Assembly: GCA_021201865.1 (NCBI GenBank)
Contig: JAJQEE010000106.1
Location: 1-64,000, forward strand
Direction of reading: 5' to 3'
DNA from: Tannerellaceae bacterium
GTDB taxonomy: Bacteria > Bacteroidota > Bacteroidia > Bacteroidales > Tannerellaceae
DNA length: 64,000 bases
The number at the start of each line of letters is the position of its first letter. Position 1 is the first letter of the stretch. Below, piece after piece: positions 1-8,925 of this stretch. The notes beneath the pieces are model-generated. The model ran no database searches and had not been told where the DNA came from. It saw only the letters and a program-made list of their open reading frames with translations. The position numbers were made by a program, and so were the translations under genes.

Positions 1-581
1 TATAGTTTTTGGGGGTGCTGTTGATTACGAGCCCTGTACTGCCGCCTTCTATGCGGCCCCACATGGGGACGCGCCGGGGGGGGGGTTGGGTGGCATTCCA
101 ATGGGCGCCGTCGCCGAGGCTCAATAGCAGCTCTTCTTCTATCTGGCTGCGGGGGGGTGCCTCTGACCAGCCAGGGGGTTTGTGTTATGGTGGCTGCGCT
201 GTTGGCCAGTACGATAAAGGTGCTGTAGGTGCCTGGTTCAAGGGTGGCGGTAGTGGTGTAGAGGCGGTTGTTGGATGCATTGCGTACCAGTGCCGTTGCA
301 GGGATAGATACGGTGCTGTGTAACTCCTCGGTATTACCTGGGGCTGAAACAAAGAGTAGGAGGGTCATTTCCTGTATGTCGCTTTCCTGTTCTCCGGTCA
401 TGGCGCGGGTAGCCAGTTCGACTGTTTTTGACCGGGGTAGTTCCAGTGACAATGTAAAGGTTCCTGTTGTCGTGTGTGTGGGCTGCCACTCGCCGTAGGA
501 GTCGGTGCAGGCTGCCAGGGATAGTTGCAGAATGGTGGCAACCGTCCCGATTGTATATAGTATATTCTTATTCGTTTTCAT
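1..581 (-). CDS. Fimbrial accessory lipoprotein, N-terminal part, interrupted (runs off left edge)
   Basis: The gene starts at ATG 581 (minus) and continues past base 1. The N-terminus MKTNKNILYTIGTVATI is a signal peptide leading to LSLAAC, a plausible lipobox. The following stretch (TFTLSLELPRS, then DIQEMTLLLFVSAPG) resembles the start of the large tip-like protein encoded just upstream and the Mfa2/FimB-like fold, so I infer a second fimbrial accessory or tip subunit. After the G7 run at 151-157 the reading frame becomes Arg/Pro-rich and implausible. With one G fewer it reads SQIEEELLLSLGDG and then RRVPMWGRIEGGS, a typical fimbrial-protein segment. A G10 run at 76-85 lies in frame with that second reading. 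It follows the gene ending at 606 by about 25 bp, so it is probably co-transcribed. Confidence 0.6.
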   Translation of the reverse strand, partial: MKTNKNILYTIGTVATILQLSLAACTDSYGEWQPTHTTTGTFTLSLELPRSKTVELATRAMTGEQESDIQEMTLLLFVSAPGNTEELHSTVSIPATALVRNASNNRLYTTTATLEPGTYSTFIVLANSAATITQTPWLVRGTPPQPDRRRAAIEPRRRRPLECHPTPPPARPHVGPHRRRQYRARNQQHPQKL

Positions 582-605
582 AATACCATGCCATTTTAAT
601 AGTTA

Positions 606-3600
606 TTATTTGCGTTTAATACAACGTACCGGAACTGCCGCGGCACGGTAACGGTCCTCTTCATCATTGCCGCCGGTTTCGTTATTTACCGAGGTCAATC
701 CCTGCGTTGGATTTACGGGAGATACATTGGCGTTGTAAAATACAGCTCTTGCTTCATCTGTAAAAATCCCGCCCTCTCCATAAAAACCGCCCGCAGGGGT
801 AAACATAACATCATGTGAAGGCGAGTTGTCCGTTCTCCTTTTACGGGAAAATCCCAGAATTTGATTTGTACCCGGGTCTCTGATAATGGTAGTGAACTCT
901 GTCTGACGCCATAAGGAATGGGAGGTACCCTGGTTTTTACTATTCTGAAAAAAATAGGGAACTCTCCAACCGGCCGGGCAGGGGTCGAAGGGGGTTTTAT
1001 TGTCTTCATAATCATTCCAGAGGAAGTTATTCTGGTAGGGTTCCTGCTGCATACCGGTGTACCAATCACCGAAGCCGGATTGGTTTGTATAATAGATGGC
1101 CGGGTTATCAATTGCGTTCAGAAGGTTGCTGACGGTGCCTGGTGCTACCGCTTGCCTGTTGTTCGGAATATGGTCCGGATGCAAGGGGTCTTTGCGCCCC
1201 CACTGGTAGTAGAAGCCGGTCGTGGTGGGATTGAGCAGATGCGCGTCTGTAAGGGCTCCGAGGTTGCGTTTCATAAAGTAAGCATCCTCTGTTTCCAGCC
1301 GGTCGGCGGTCCGCGTGTCGGGGTTGAAATCGGTGACCCAGATATGCCAGGTCCAGAGCCATGTAGATGCCCCCGGGCGTTTCACGCCTACTATTATATT
1401 ACCACTTAATCCACCGGCAGGAATAGGTATTTCTACTTTTAATACATCTTCCAGGGCACTCGTTCCGGCGGGGTCCCTTTCTATGGAAAGATTTACCTGA
1501 TAGTTCTGCAACGGGGTCCCGAGATTGGCCGGGTTGTAACATTCTGCCCTTAATGTTTCGGGGTCCAGTGCTATGTTTTGTTGGATTATATCCTCCATGG
1601 AGGTGTCTCCGGCTTCGCGTTCGCGTATCCAGAAGAGTTTGCGGATAGGGATACGTAATGTATGTGTTCCGGATGCCGGGGGATTTACAAGATAGGTGTT
1701 GGGGTCGTCTGTAATAGCGGATACCATGAATGGAACCGGTTCCTGTATAAGCCCACGCTGGTCACGCAGGTAGAAGGTGGCTTTGCGTCCGGCTCGTCCT
1801 ACACCGTTTATATAGGTTCCGGGTGTGGCAGGGTGGGTAGTATAGGTCAGCCTCGTACCGGTCACGATATTATTCCCTCCGGTGAATCCCGGGTTGGTAG
1901 AGGAGGCAAACGCATTTTCGGTATTGTCAATACTTTCTACGATGAATGGGGTGTTGGCCAGCACATCAAATTCATATGTCCTGTCTAAATAGGAGAGCCG
2001 CCGGAAATTCCGGGAGATGATGGCTATGTGCTGATGGTTGAGGTAGATGGTTTTGCTGATGCTTTTGGTGTTATCCGCGGGGTCGGTCACGGTGAAGGTG
2101 ACCCAACTGGCGTGTTGCAGGAAGGGGTTCCCAAATAGTTCGCTCACTTCTTCTTCGGTGAATGGTTCCGGCTCAATGGTGTATTCTTTCCTGCCGGTGG
2201 GGTCGGTGAGCACGCCGGTGGTGATGCGTTCGGTTCCGGCTTTGAAGTCGAAATAGTCGTCGCCTACCAGGGTGGTACTTACTTCGCATTTGAAAGGTAC
2301 ACCTTGTTGGTCGGTTCCGTAGGGTGCCCAGCGTACGCGGAAGGCTTTTTGTTCGTAGGGTTGGTCGTTGCCGTAGAAGTCATAAAAGATGATTTCTTCG
2401 AGGGGATTGCCGTCGAGGTCTTCAATGTGTAGTTCTATTTCCCGGTTGGGGGTTTGGGTGACGGTGACGATGAAGTCGATGAGCCGTCCTACCCTCAGGT
2501 GTATCTCTGCACTACGGGGGCACCGGTTGTGTTTTCTTCGAGCAGGATGGAGATGGTTTTTTCCTGTTGTTGGGGGCCGGTGCGGTCTCCCGGTACTATT
2601 TGTATCCAGCCGTTATCCATGTTAATGGGTGCGCCGTCACCGGGTCCGGTGATGCGGTCGATCACCCAGCCTTCTTCGTAATTGGTCTGGATGGTGAGTT
2701 TGTTGCTGAAACTATTAGCGTCTTTGGGTTCTCTGTCGAGTTCGAAGTTGCTTTGGTTTACTTTGAGGAAGTAGCGTCCTTCGATGATGATATCGCTCAT
2801 GTCGGAGTCGTTCCATTCCATGACTTCGAATTCGAGTCCGGCTTCTCCGGTCATGGAGAGGATGACAATTTCGTAGGAGTGGTTCCTGAGGAGGCCGATG
2901 GGCTGGCGGGTGCCATCTTCCCGGGTGAGCTGGAAGTCGATGCGGTAATCTTCTTCGGGTTCATCGTTGTAGGAACAGGTTAGTTCGAGCCAGGCGTATT
3001 CGTCGTCTTCCCGTCCCTGGGGGTCATATCCTTCCATGGTGTAGATGGTGTTGAGGCATTCGTTGCCGTTGTCAATTGCTGTGCCGGTGTATTCCCATGG
3101 GGTGGCGAGGAGGCCGGGGTCGGGTACTCCGTTTACCAGGGGTAGGGAGGGGGCGATGGCGCGTATGTAGCCGGTGGCGGCGGTGTCGAGGTTGGTTTCT
3201 GCCGGTAGGACCAGTCCGCGGCTGCTGGGGTTGTGGAGGCGGATGGTGCTTATTTTAATGTTGTCTTTTACGGGATCGGCTACGGTGACGTTGATGCGTG
3301 CGTGCATGCGGAGCATGACAATGGGTTCAGTGTGGGTGTAGTTTCCGTTTACCTGGATGTAGCCGGGGGTTGCTCCTGTCATGGGGAAGCCGCCGGTGGT
3401 GGTGTGGGTGGCGATGTCCCATGGGGTTTGCATGGTGTGCAAGAGGGTGCTTTCAATGGTGGACAGGGTTTTTCCCAAGGGGGGGATCGGCGGTTATTTT
3501 ACCGGCTACGTTGGCGAGGAACATGAGGCGGTAGTAGCCGGTTGGCAGGGTGGCTGTCAGGGTGTATTGGGCATTTTCGGTGTTGGGCACGGGTGTGGGC

Positions 3601-3869
3601 ACGAGGTTTTCGATTACGCGTTCGCGCAGGGGGTCGCCGGAGGGGGTCGGTGTAAAGACCAGCAGGGTGAGGTTGCTGATGAGGCGTTCTTCTTCCTGGG
3701 TGAGGCCGGTGCCGGGGGCTGCGGCGGCGGCGCGTGGCATTTGCAGGGAGAAGGTTACCTGTGGGTCTTGTGGGGTGGGGGTGGGCCTTTCTATTTCGTC
3801 GTTCACGCAGGATACGGCGAGGAGGGTCGCTATGGCGAGCAGGCTGGTGTATGTATATTTTGCTTTCAT
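606..3869 (-). CDS. Large fimbrial tip/accessory lipoprotein, interrupted by two homopolymer frameshifts
   Basis: Three same-strand pieces (3869-3453, 3478-2495, and the frame that ends at 606) join into one protein of about 1087 aa. The first junction is G7 at 3479-3485, where six G give ITADPPLGKTLSTIES. The second is G5 at 2516-2520, where six G give GAPRSAEIHLRVGRLIDF. The N-terminus is a lipoprotein signal ending LLAVSC. Next come a fimbrillin-like domain (ISNLTLLVFTPTPSG; GGFPMTGATPGYIQVNG) and two BACON-like beta modules ending in vTQ-type strands (DFIVTVTQTPN). The C-terminus (FMKRNLGAL, YYQWGRKDP, DPCPAGWRVP, AAAVPVRCIK) looks like a FISUMP-type domain. Proteins of this architecture (DUF4906-like) sit downstream of Mfa1/Mfa2 genes in Bacteroidales. 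Function as a fimbrial tip is inferred from context. It begins 20 bp after the anchor gene. Confidence 0.65.
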
Positions 3870-3888
3870 ATTGATCGTTTTTTAATGT

Positions 3889-4836
3889 TTACATGTCTTC
3901 TCCTGTGGTGATGAGGAACCAGTCGTCTACGATGAGGTCGACGATGGTGTATCCTTCTCCTATGCGGATCTTTATTTCGAAGTAGTCGTGTAGTTCAAGT
4001 TTTTCGTTGGTGTCGTAGAGGTAGACGCCGTTTTTCTCTACCTTGGCTAATAGTTGGGGTACGTCCAGTATTTGTGTGTAGTGGGTCCCTTTGCTTTCAA
4101 ACCTGAGGTGGAGCTTGAGGTTGCCGTCTGCGTGTAGGCGCATGGTTTTGTGATGGTCTACGAGGTTGGTTCCGCCGTTTTGCCAGGTGGTACTGTAGGG
4201 TTGGTAGTAGACCGGGGTGTGGGGCGGGATGGTGTAGTTCCATTTGTAACGGGCGTTTTCGCCAACGAGGTAGCTGCTGTAGCCGGTGAGGCTGTTGGCA
4301 GCTTCCCGGTTGGTGAATTCTACGGTTAGTTTGATGGTGTTGGTGTGTTTGGACATGGGCACGGTGTGCTGGATGGTGTGGTCGTTGTTGTTTTTAAAGT
4401 CCAGGTTGTAGATACCGTGGTAGGAGTCGGTCACGGTGTAGTCTACCCAGCGTTGGTTGTTGTATTTTATTTCGGCAAGGAATGTTTCTTTCTCTGTTTT
4501 GGCGTTTAGGGAAAGGGGGGTGCCGGTATGGTAGTTGACGAGGGCTACCACGGTGTAGGTTCCGGGTTGTGGAATATCGTTTGTGAGGTTGATCCTCCAG
4601 CTACTGGCGGCGAGTTGGTTGCTTGTGTAGGTGAGGTCGTACGCAAGTTCTCCTGCCGGGTCGTAGAGTAGGAGTTCGAGTTCTTTCGCGATTTCTGGGA
4701 AGTGGTAGTCCGGATTGATGCATTCAAAGGCCAGGAAGACTTCGTAGCAATCGCTTTGGTCTTGCCGGATACAGCCTGCGAGGGTGGTGACCAGGCAGAT
4801 GGCTGTGATAAGTTGTGTATATAGGTTCCTTTTCAT
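3889..4836 (-). CDS. FimB/Mfa2-family fimbrial anchor lipoprotein
   Basis: 315 aa. The signal peptide ends in LVTTLAGC, a lipobox, so the mature protein is probably lipid-anchored in the outer membrane. The early motif CYEVFLAFECINPDY, the middle TVPMSKHTNTIKLTVEF and the C-terminal DLIVDDWFLITTGEDM fit the Mfa2/FimB family, whose members anchor the fimbrial shaft and limit its length. It lies between the major fimbrillin gene (upstream) and the large tip-like gene (20 bp downstream), the usual order shaft, anchor, accessory. The reading frame is intact, unlike its neighbours. Family assignment is from motif and context; a plain fimbrillin-like accessory subunit is the alternative. Confidence 0.7.
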   Translation of the reverse strand: MKRNLYTQLITAICLVTTLAGCIRQDQSDCYEVFLAFECINPDYHFPEIAKELELLLYDPAGELAYDLTYTSNQLAASSWRINLTNDIPQPGTYTVVALVNYHTGTPLSLNAKTEKETFLAEIKYNNQRWVDYTVTDSYHGIYNLDFKNNNDHTIQHTVPMSKHTNTIKLTVEFTNREAANSLTGYSSYLVGENARYKWNYTIPPHTPVYYQPYSTTWQNGGTNLVDHHKTMRLHADGNLKLHLRFESKGTHYTQILDVPQLLAKVEKNGVYLYDTNEKLELHDYFEIKIRIGEGYTIVDLIVDDWFLITTGEDM

Positions 4837-4860
4837 GTTGTTTCCGGTTTATGGAGAGGT

Positions 4861-5018
4861 TTAGTCGAAGGGGATTTTTAATCCCCGCCTGCTGAGTATC
4901 AGAATCTCCGGATCCTGTATAGATACAATCCATTGATATACCAACAAATAGGTATTTTTTAGCGGATTAAAAATCCTTATACCTCACAGGCGGGGATCGG
5001 GAGATCCCCTTCAACTAA
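4861..5018. repeat. MITE-like element with 31/32-bp imperfect terminal inverted repeats
   Basis: The left arm at 4861-4891 begins TTAGTCGAAGGGGATT and ends ATCCCCGCCTG. The right arm at 4987-5018 is its imperfect reverse complement (TTAGTTGAAGGGGATC when read on the minus strand). Each arm is itself a small hairpin (GGGGAT paired with ATCCCC). The 95 bp between the arms have no ORF. The element sits exactly between the fimbrillin and anchor genes, so the folded RNA could act as a partial terminator or processing site that lowers anchor relative to shaft; that role is an inference. Confidence 0.55.
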
Positions 5019-5078
5019 CGTCTCTCTTTCTCAAATTATTAATCTAATCTCAGCGGCTCTGTCTCAGGGCGGCTTTTA

Positions 5079-6450
5079 TCATAGGTCTTCTCCTTGCTCT
5101 ACTTTGAACCATTCGAGTACTTTGACTTCGATTTGTACGTCGGTATCGGTAGGGTCGATCGGTTCTTCGGGGTCGACTTCGTCATCTGGTTCACCGAGGT
5201 TGAAGATGTTGTTTACGTTGATTTCGTAGTAGTGGTTACGGATCACGCAGCATTGGCGTTCGGTGCCGATTTCCCGTGGGTCGCGTACCGGGAATTTGTA
5301 GTACATGACGCCTCCTTTGTATGATTTAACATCGGTAACACCTGATATGCCGGAGGGGTCTCCGTCGAAGATCAGCCGTTCTCCGTTGTATAGACCTGAC
5401 CAGAAGTCTGCGTTAACTCCGAGCCCATTGGCCATGGGTGTGGTAGGTGCAGTGGTGTGGTCGTATACTTCATTGGGGCCGGTGGTGTATTCGATCCGGA
5501 ATTGGATGTAGGTGGTGTTGCCGTAGAAGAGGTGTTCTTCGTTTACGTTTTCACTTGTCATTTTTTTGCGTTGTGTTTTCTATTGCATAGTAGTGTGTTG
5601 TAGGTGAGGGGGTAAGTTCATCCGGTCCCCAGAAATAGTCTACGAATTTGTCGCTGGGGGTGCCTGATGTTCCGGGTCCGAGGTCGTGCACGGCGCTGAA
5701 ATAGCGGAGGCCTGTTGTGGGTGGATAGTTGCCTGAGCCGTCGAGTTGTCCTACGAGGTAGTATTCAACGGGTACGCTGCGCAGGCGGTAGGCGGCGTTA
5801 GCGAATGATCCTGTAAGTGGGCTGGTGCCTGGTACGGTTTCTTTTTTGATGTCTACCAACCGTATTTTGGCAACGGCGCGTCCTACTTCAAGCTTGATGG
5901 GTACGGGTTCTCCTCCGTATTTGTTTCCTTCTATGTTACGTAGGTTGCCGCGTTCGTTGTGGTCGCCTCTCCAAAGGGTACCGATGGCCATGGCGTCAAA
6001 GTCGGCAGCAGGTTTGGGCCTGTTTTTGTCGAAGTCTACCTGGATTTTTTGTGTTTCCATGTCTACCATGTTTTGTGCCTGGCTAACCGGTCTGGTTTGT
6101 CCGTTGGAGAAGATGTAGAAGTATTTATCTCCGTCGGGTACTTTGAAGATGTCGGTTTTCAGTGTGAGCGGGTCTAACGGGAGGGCGGCTTCCTGGTACT
6201 CGAAGGCTCCGTTTTTGTCATAGACGTAGACGGAGAGGGTAGATGCCAGTTGGGTTTCACCTGCTTCTGTGGGTTCGGTGCCGTTGTAGGCCCGGGTCTC
6301 GATGCTGTTGTCTACTACGGTAATCCGTACGCCGGTTTCGCCTGGTTTAGGGATACCTGGTCCGTCTGTTTTGTCGTTGTCGCTGCATGATGTTGTCATC
6401 GCGCCGGCGATCAGTAGAGTAGCTACTGATAGAGATAGGAATTTTTTCAT
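5079..6450 (-). CDS. Major fimbrillin (Mfa1-type), interrupted by one homopolymer frameshift
   Basis: Two same-strand ORFs (6450-5551 and 5561-5079) join into about 456 aa if the T7 at 5561-5567 is read as six, giving ENTTQKMTSENVNEEHLFYG. The signal peptide MKKFLSLSVATLLIAGAMTTSC ends in a lipobox. The sequence SIETRAYNG carries an arginine where gingipain-like proteases mature Mfa1/FimA precursors in Porphyromonas. A middle motif VGRAVAKIRLVD and the C-terminal block YYKFPVRDPRE, then VIRNHYYEINVNNI, are hallmarks of Mfa1-type fimbrillins (P_gingi_FimA / Mfa1_C families). The last strand (VQIEVKVLEWFKVEQGEDL) fits the donor strand used in type V pilus polymerisation. It is the first gene of the fimbrial operon, and shaft subunit is the likely role. 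Confidence 0.75.
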
Positions 6451-7024
6451 GTTTTTAATTTTTAAAAGATGAGTAAAAAAAGCATTTTTTTAATAGGCTT
6501 TTTGGTGCTTAAGTAGTATATCCATATATTTAATGTTTAAATTATTATTTATTCAAGGCGTTTTTATTTTTTTGGCATTCTTTGTTGTTGAGATAAAGGT
6601 ATATTTCTATAGAATAAAAATCAAGTCAGAAAGAGTGGATTAATAGAGTCACTTTTTATGATTTTTGAGGAATTAGCTTCTGGTTAAACAGGTTTAGTCG
6701 TTTTTTATTCAGTAGGTTTAACGGTTGTTTTACCTCGCTTAAATAAAAAGGCAAATAATTTCCAAGATAATAGCGGAGGTTAACAAAGTGTAGAGTCCTC
6801 AAAGATAGCAGGCTGATTTTGATAGTATAAGATAGTCCCATACATTCGCTGGAACCGGGAAGGTCCTAAAAATATAAGGTAGATATATATATATATTATT
6901 GAGACATCTATTTCCCTATCTCTCTTTTCGGGATTATATGGTTTATTGATAGGGAGTTATCTTAGTTTAAAGGAGATGTCTGCTGGGTAATTTTATCCAG
7001 TAAGAGATAGAATAGAATGAAATA
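6451..7024. other. AT-rich leader region upstream of the fimbrial operon; no gene seen
   Basis: About 570 bp without a convincing ORF. A minus-strand TATCTTTG box (6807-6800) matches the Bacteroidales -7 consensus TAnnTTTG and could drive the fimbrillin gene with a leader of roughly 340 nt, but I find no -33 element. The region around 6885-6897 is a short TA repeat. I looked for an invertible promoter flanked by inverted repeats and did not find a clear pair. Confidence 0.3.
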
Positions 7025-7057
7025 AAAAGCCTGTCAATCTTTTGATTGACAGGCTTT
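7019..7057 (-). terminator. Intrinsic terminator of tRNA-Asp
   Basis: A perfect 15-bp stem (AAAAGCCTGTCAATC at 7025-7039 paired with its complement at 7044-7058) with a TTTT loop is followed on the minus strand by a U-rich run. It directly abuts the CCA end of the tRNA. Confidence 0.8.
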
Positions 7058-7134
7058 TGGCGGTATGGACGGGACTCGAACCCGCGACCCCCTGCGTGAC
7101 AGGCAGGTATTCTAACCAGCTGAACTACCACACC
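7058..7134 (-). tRNA. tRNA-Asp (GTC)
   Basis: Reading the minus strand, a seven-base acceptor stem GGTGTGG pairs with CCATACC (one G-U). The D arm contains AGTTCAGCTGGTTAGA and the anticodon arm CCTGCCTGTCACGCAGG has a GTC anticodon. The T arm GCGGGTTCGAGTCCCGT is canonical, and CCA is encoded at 7058-7060. An opposite-sense 129-codon ORF covering it is spurious. Confidence 0.97.
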
Positions 7135-7182
7135 ATTTTGTTTTGCGAATCTTTCGCTTTGCATTTCCTCTGAATTGCGATG

Positions 7183-7213
7183 CAAAGATAGAGCGTTTGT
7201 TTGGAATTTGCAA
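7183..7213 (-). promoter_or_regulatory. Probable promoter of tRNA-Asp
   Basis: On the minus strand a TATCTTTG box (7190-7183) matches TAnnTTTG and lies 20 nt downstream of a TTG (7213-7211), the usual -33/-7 arrangement in Bacteroidales. The predicted start is about 40 nt before the tRNA. Confidence 0.5.
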
Positions 7214-7321
7214 GAGCACTGATGAAATATTTTTTCTGATTGGGATGGTTTGTCAGGAAAAAGGTTGAGTATCAATTTTGTTGAAGTTGAATTTTTTTGT
7301 TTTTTACCGGAGAAGAAAGCA

Positions 7322-7348
7322 AACGCCCGGTAAATTTTACCGGGCGTT
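7322..7348. repeat. Palindromic hairpin in an otherwise empty 490-bp gap
   Basis: AACGCCCGGTAAA is followed directly by its inverted copy. It is the only structured element I see between the tRNA (7134) and the GH20-like gene (7626), apart from the tRNA promoter and a short CTGAC/GTCAG hairpin near 7393-7407. It has no clear U-run on either strand. Confidence 0.4.
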
Positions 7349-7625
7349 ATAATCAAACCAAAAACTATTTATTATATGAGTTTAAAAGTGTACTGACATC
7401 ACGTCAGGAAGACATATTCAAACACGTGACACATACGCTTCATTGCCATTTATAAACCAAACAATCTTTTTTCTGCAAGATACGTTTCAGGAAAGAGAAA
7501 GTCAAGTAAAATAGCCACCCTTGGAATTATGTATCTCAAAAGATATATTTTCCTGTTTTTGAAGATTTGGATATATGCATCTCTTGCTGTATCTTTATCT
7601 TTCTGAAACTTAAATCAATTCTCAT

Positions 7626-8732
7626 ATGAAACGACTGTTAGCCTTTTTGATCTGTTGGTGTGTTTTACCCACAGTCTTATTTGCACAAACCGAAGAGAAA
7701 ACGGTAGATGACATTTTACCGGTAAGAGGTCTTGCGATCGCAGCGCCGATGGTGGGGGAGATGGATCTGTTTGTCCGGTTTATTGAAGAAGAACTGGCTC
7801 CTGCCCGGTTCAACCTATTGATTCTTCGTGTGGACTGGAATTATGCGTATGAATCCCATCCGGAACTGAGAGATCCGGATCCGTTGACCCGTGCGGATGT
7901 GAAACGTTTAGCGGAAGTCTGCCGTAAACATGGTATACAGGTGGCTCCACAAATTAATCTGTTAGGACATCAGTCCTGGGCGGAAACTACGTATGCACTC
8001 TTACGTGAGTATCCCCAATTTGATGAAACCCCGCATGTGGATACAAAGAATTATGCTCCCTGGCCCAATGCAGACGGACTTTATTGTAAAAGTTATTATC
8101 CGTTGCATCCGGAGGTTCATGGAGTCGTGTTTGCTTTGGTAGATGAGTTGATGGATGCTTTTGAAACTAATCTGTTTCATGCAGGTATGGATGAGGTCTT
8201 TTATATCGGGGACGAGAAATGTCCGCGTTGCTATGGAAGGGATAAAGCCGAATTATTTGCCGGAGAGGTTACTAAGATTCAGAATCATCTGGCTTTGAAA
8301 GGAGGCCGTTTAATGATCTGGGGAGACCGTCTGATTGATGGAAAAACAACCGGCTTAGGTGAATGGGAAGCCAGTATGAACAATACTTACCGGGCGATTG
8401 ATATAATCCCGAAAGAGGTATTTATCTGTGACTGGCATTATGAACGGGCGGATCTCACATCTGTTTATTTCGCGCTGAAAGGGTTTGATGTGGCAACTTG
8501 TCCCTGGCGTAGTCCGGAACTGGCTGTGCAACAAATGGAAGATATGATCCGTTTCCGGAATCAATCCCATCCGGTTATGGGGAAACATTTCCGGGGTATT
8601 ATTAATACGGTATGGTCTCCGGCCGGCTCTTTCCTACGAAACTATTATGATCCGGCAACTTATACCACAGAAGGTTTGTCGGATGCTAAAACAGTGAAGA
8701 GGATGATTGAAGAATATAAGCGAATGCTGTAA
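7626..8732 (+). CDS. Secreted GH20-like glycoside hydrolase
   Basis: 368 aa with a signal peptide (MKRLLAFLICWCVLPTVLFAQ). The rest is one TIM-barrel-like domain: FNLLILRVDWNY, KHGIQVAPQINLLGHQSW, then HAGMDEVFYIGDE near residue 190, corresponding to the H-x-G-x-D-E catalytic segment of family 20 beta-N-acetylhexosaminidases in which Asp-Glu assist catalysis. A later VWSPAGSF segment closes the barrel. It lacks the N-terminal GH20b domain typical of full hexosaminidases, so it is a short, single-domain member and its substrate is uncertain. It stands alone; the next gene is convergent. Confidence 0.65.
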   Translation: MKRLLAFLICWCVLPTVLFAQTEEKTVDDILPVRGLAIAAPMVGEMDLFVRFIEEELAPARFNLLILRVDWNYAYESHPELRDPDPLTRADVKRLAEVCRKHGIQVAPQINLLGHQSWAETTYALLREYPQFDETPHVDTKNYAPWPNADGLYCKSYYPLHPEVHGVVFALVDELMDAFETNLFHAGMDEVFYIGDEKCPRCYGRDKAELFAGEVTKIQNHLALKGGRLMIWGDRLIDGKTTGLGEWEASMNNTYRAIDIIPKEVFICDWHYERADLTSVYFALKGFDVATCPWRSPELAVQQMEDMIRFRNQSHPVMGKHFRGIINTVWSPAGSFLRNYYDPATYTTEGLSDAKTVKRMIEEYKRML

Positions 8733-8925
8733 GATTTTTCTTTTGCATCCTGAGCTCTTCTAATCGTTGTTTTCTGTTTTTTATTACCAATTATATCTTT
8801 CTGTAAACTATTTATTATTGGATGATGATCTTTTTGAAAAGTGTGGCTGAGTATATGACCGGAGAAATCCCAGGGGAAGGAAAAAAAGAAAATAAGCATT
8901 CGAATAGAAGGGAGGATAAACTGAA

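Noticed and set aside
918..3911. Several plus-strand ORFs of 100-176 codons across the fimbrial genes
   Set aside because: They are antisense to a gene with clear domain structure, have Gly/Val/Cys-rich compositions typical of antisense frames, and lack recognisable motifs.
6451..7024. Invertible promoter for the fimbrial operon
   Set aside because: I could not find a convincing inverted-repeat pair flanking a promoter, and no recombinase gene is nearby.
6967..7356. 129-codon minus-strand ORF
   Set aside because: It reads through the tRNA-Asp gene and its terminator; the middle residues are the familiar false translation of a tRNA.
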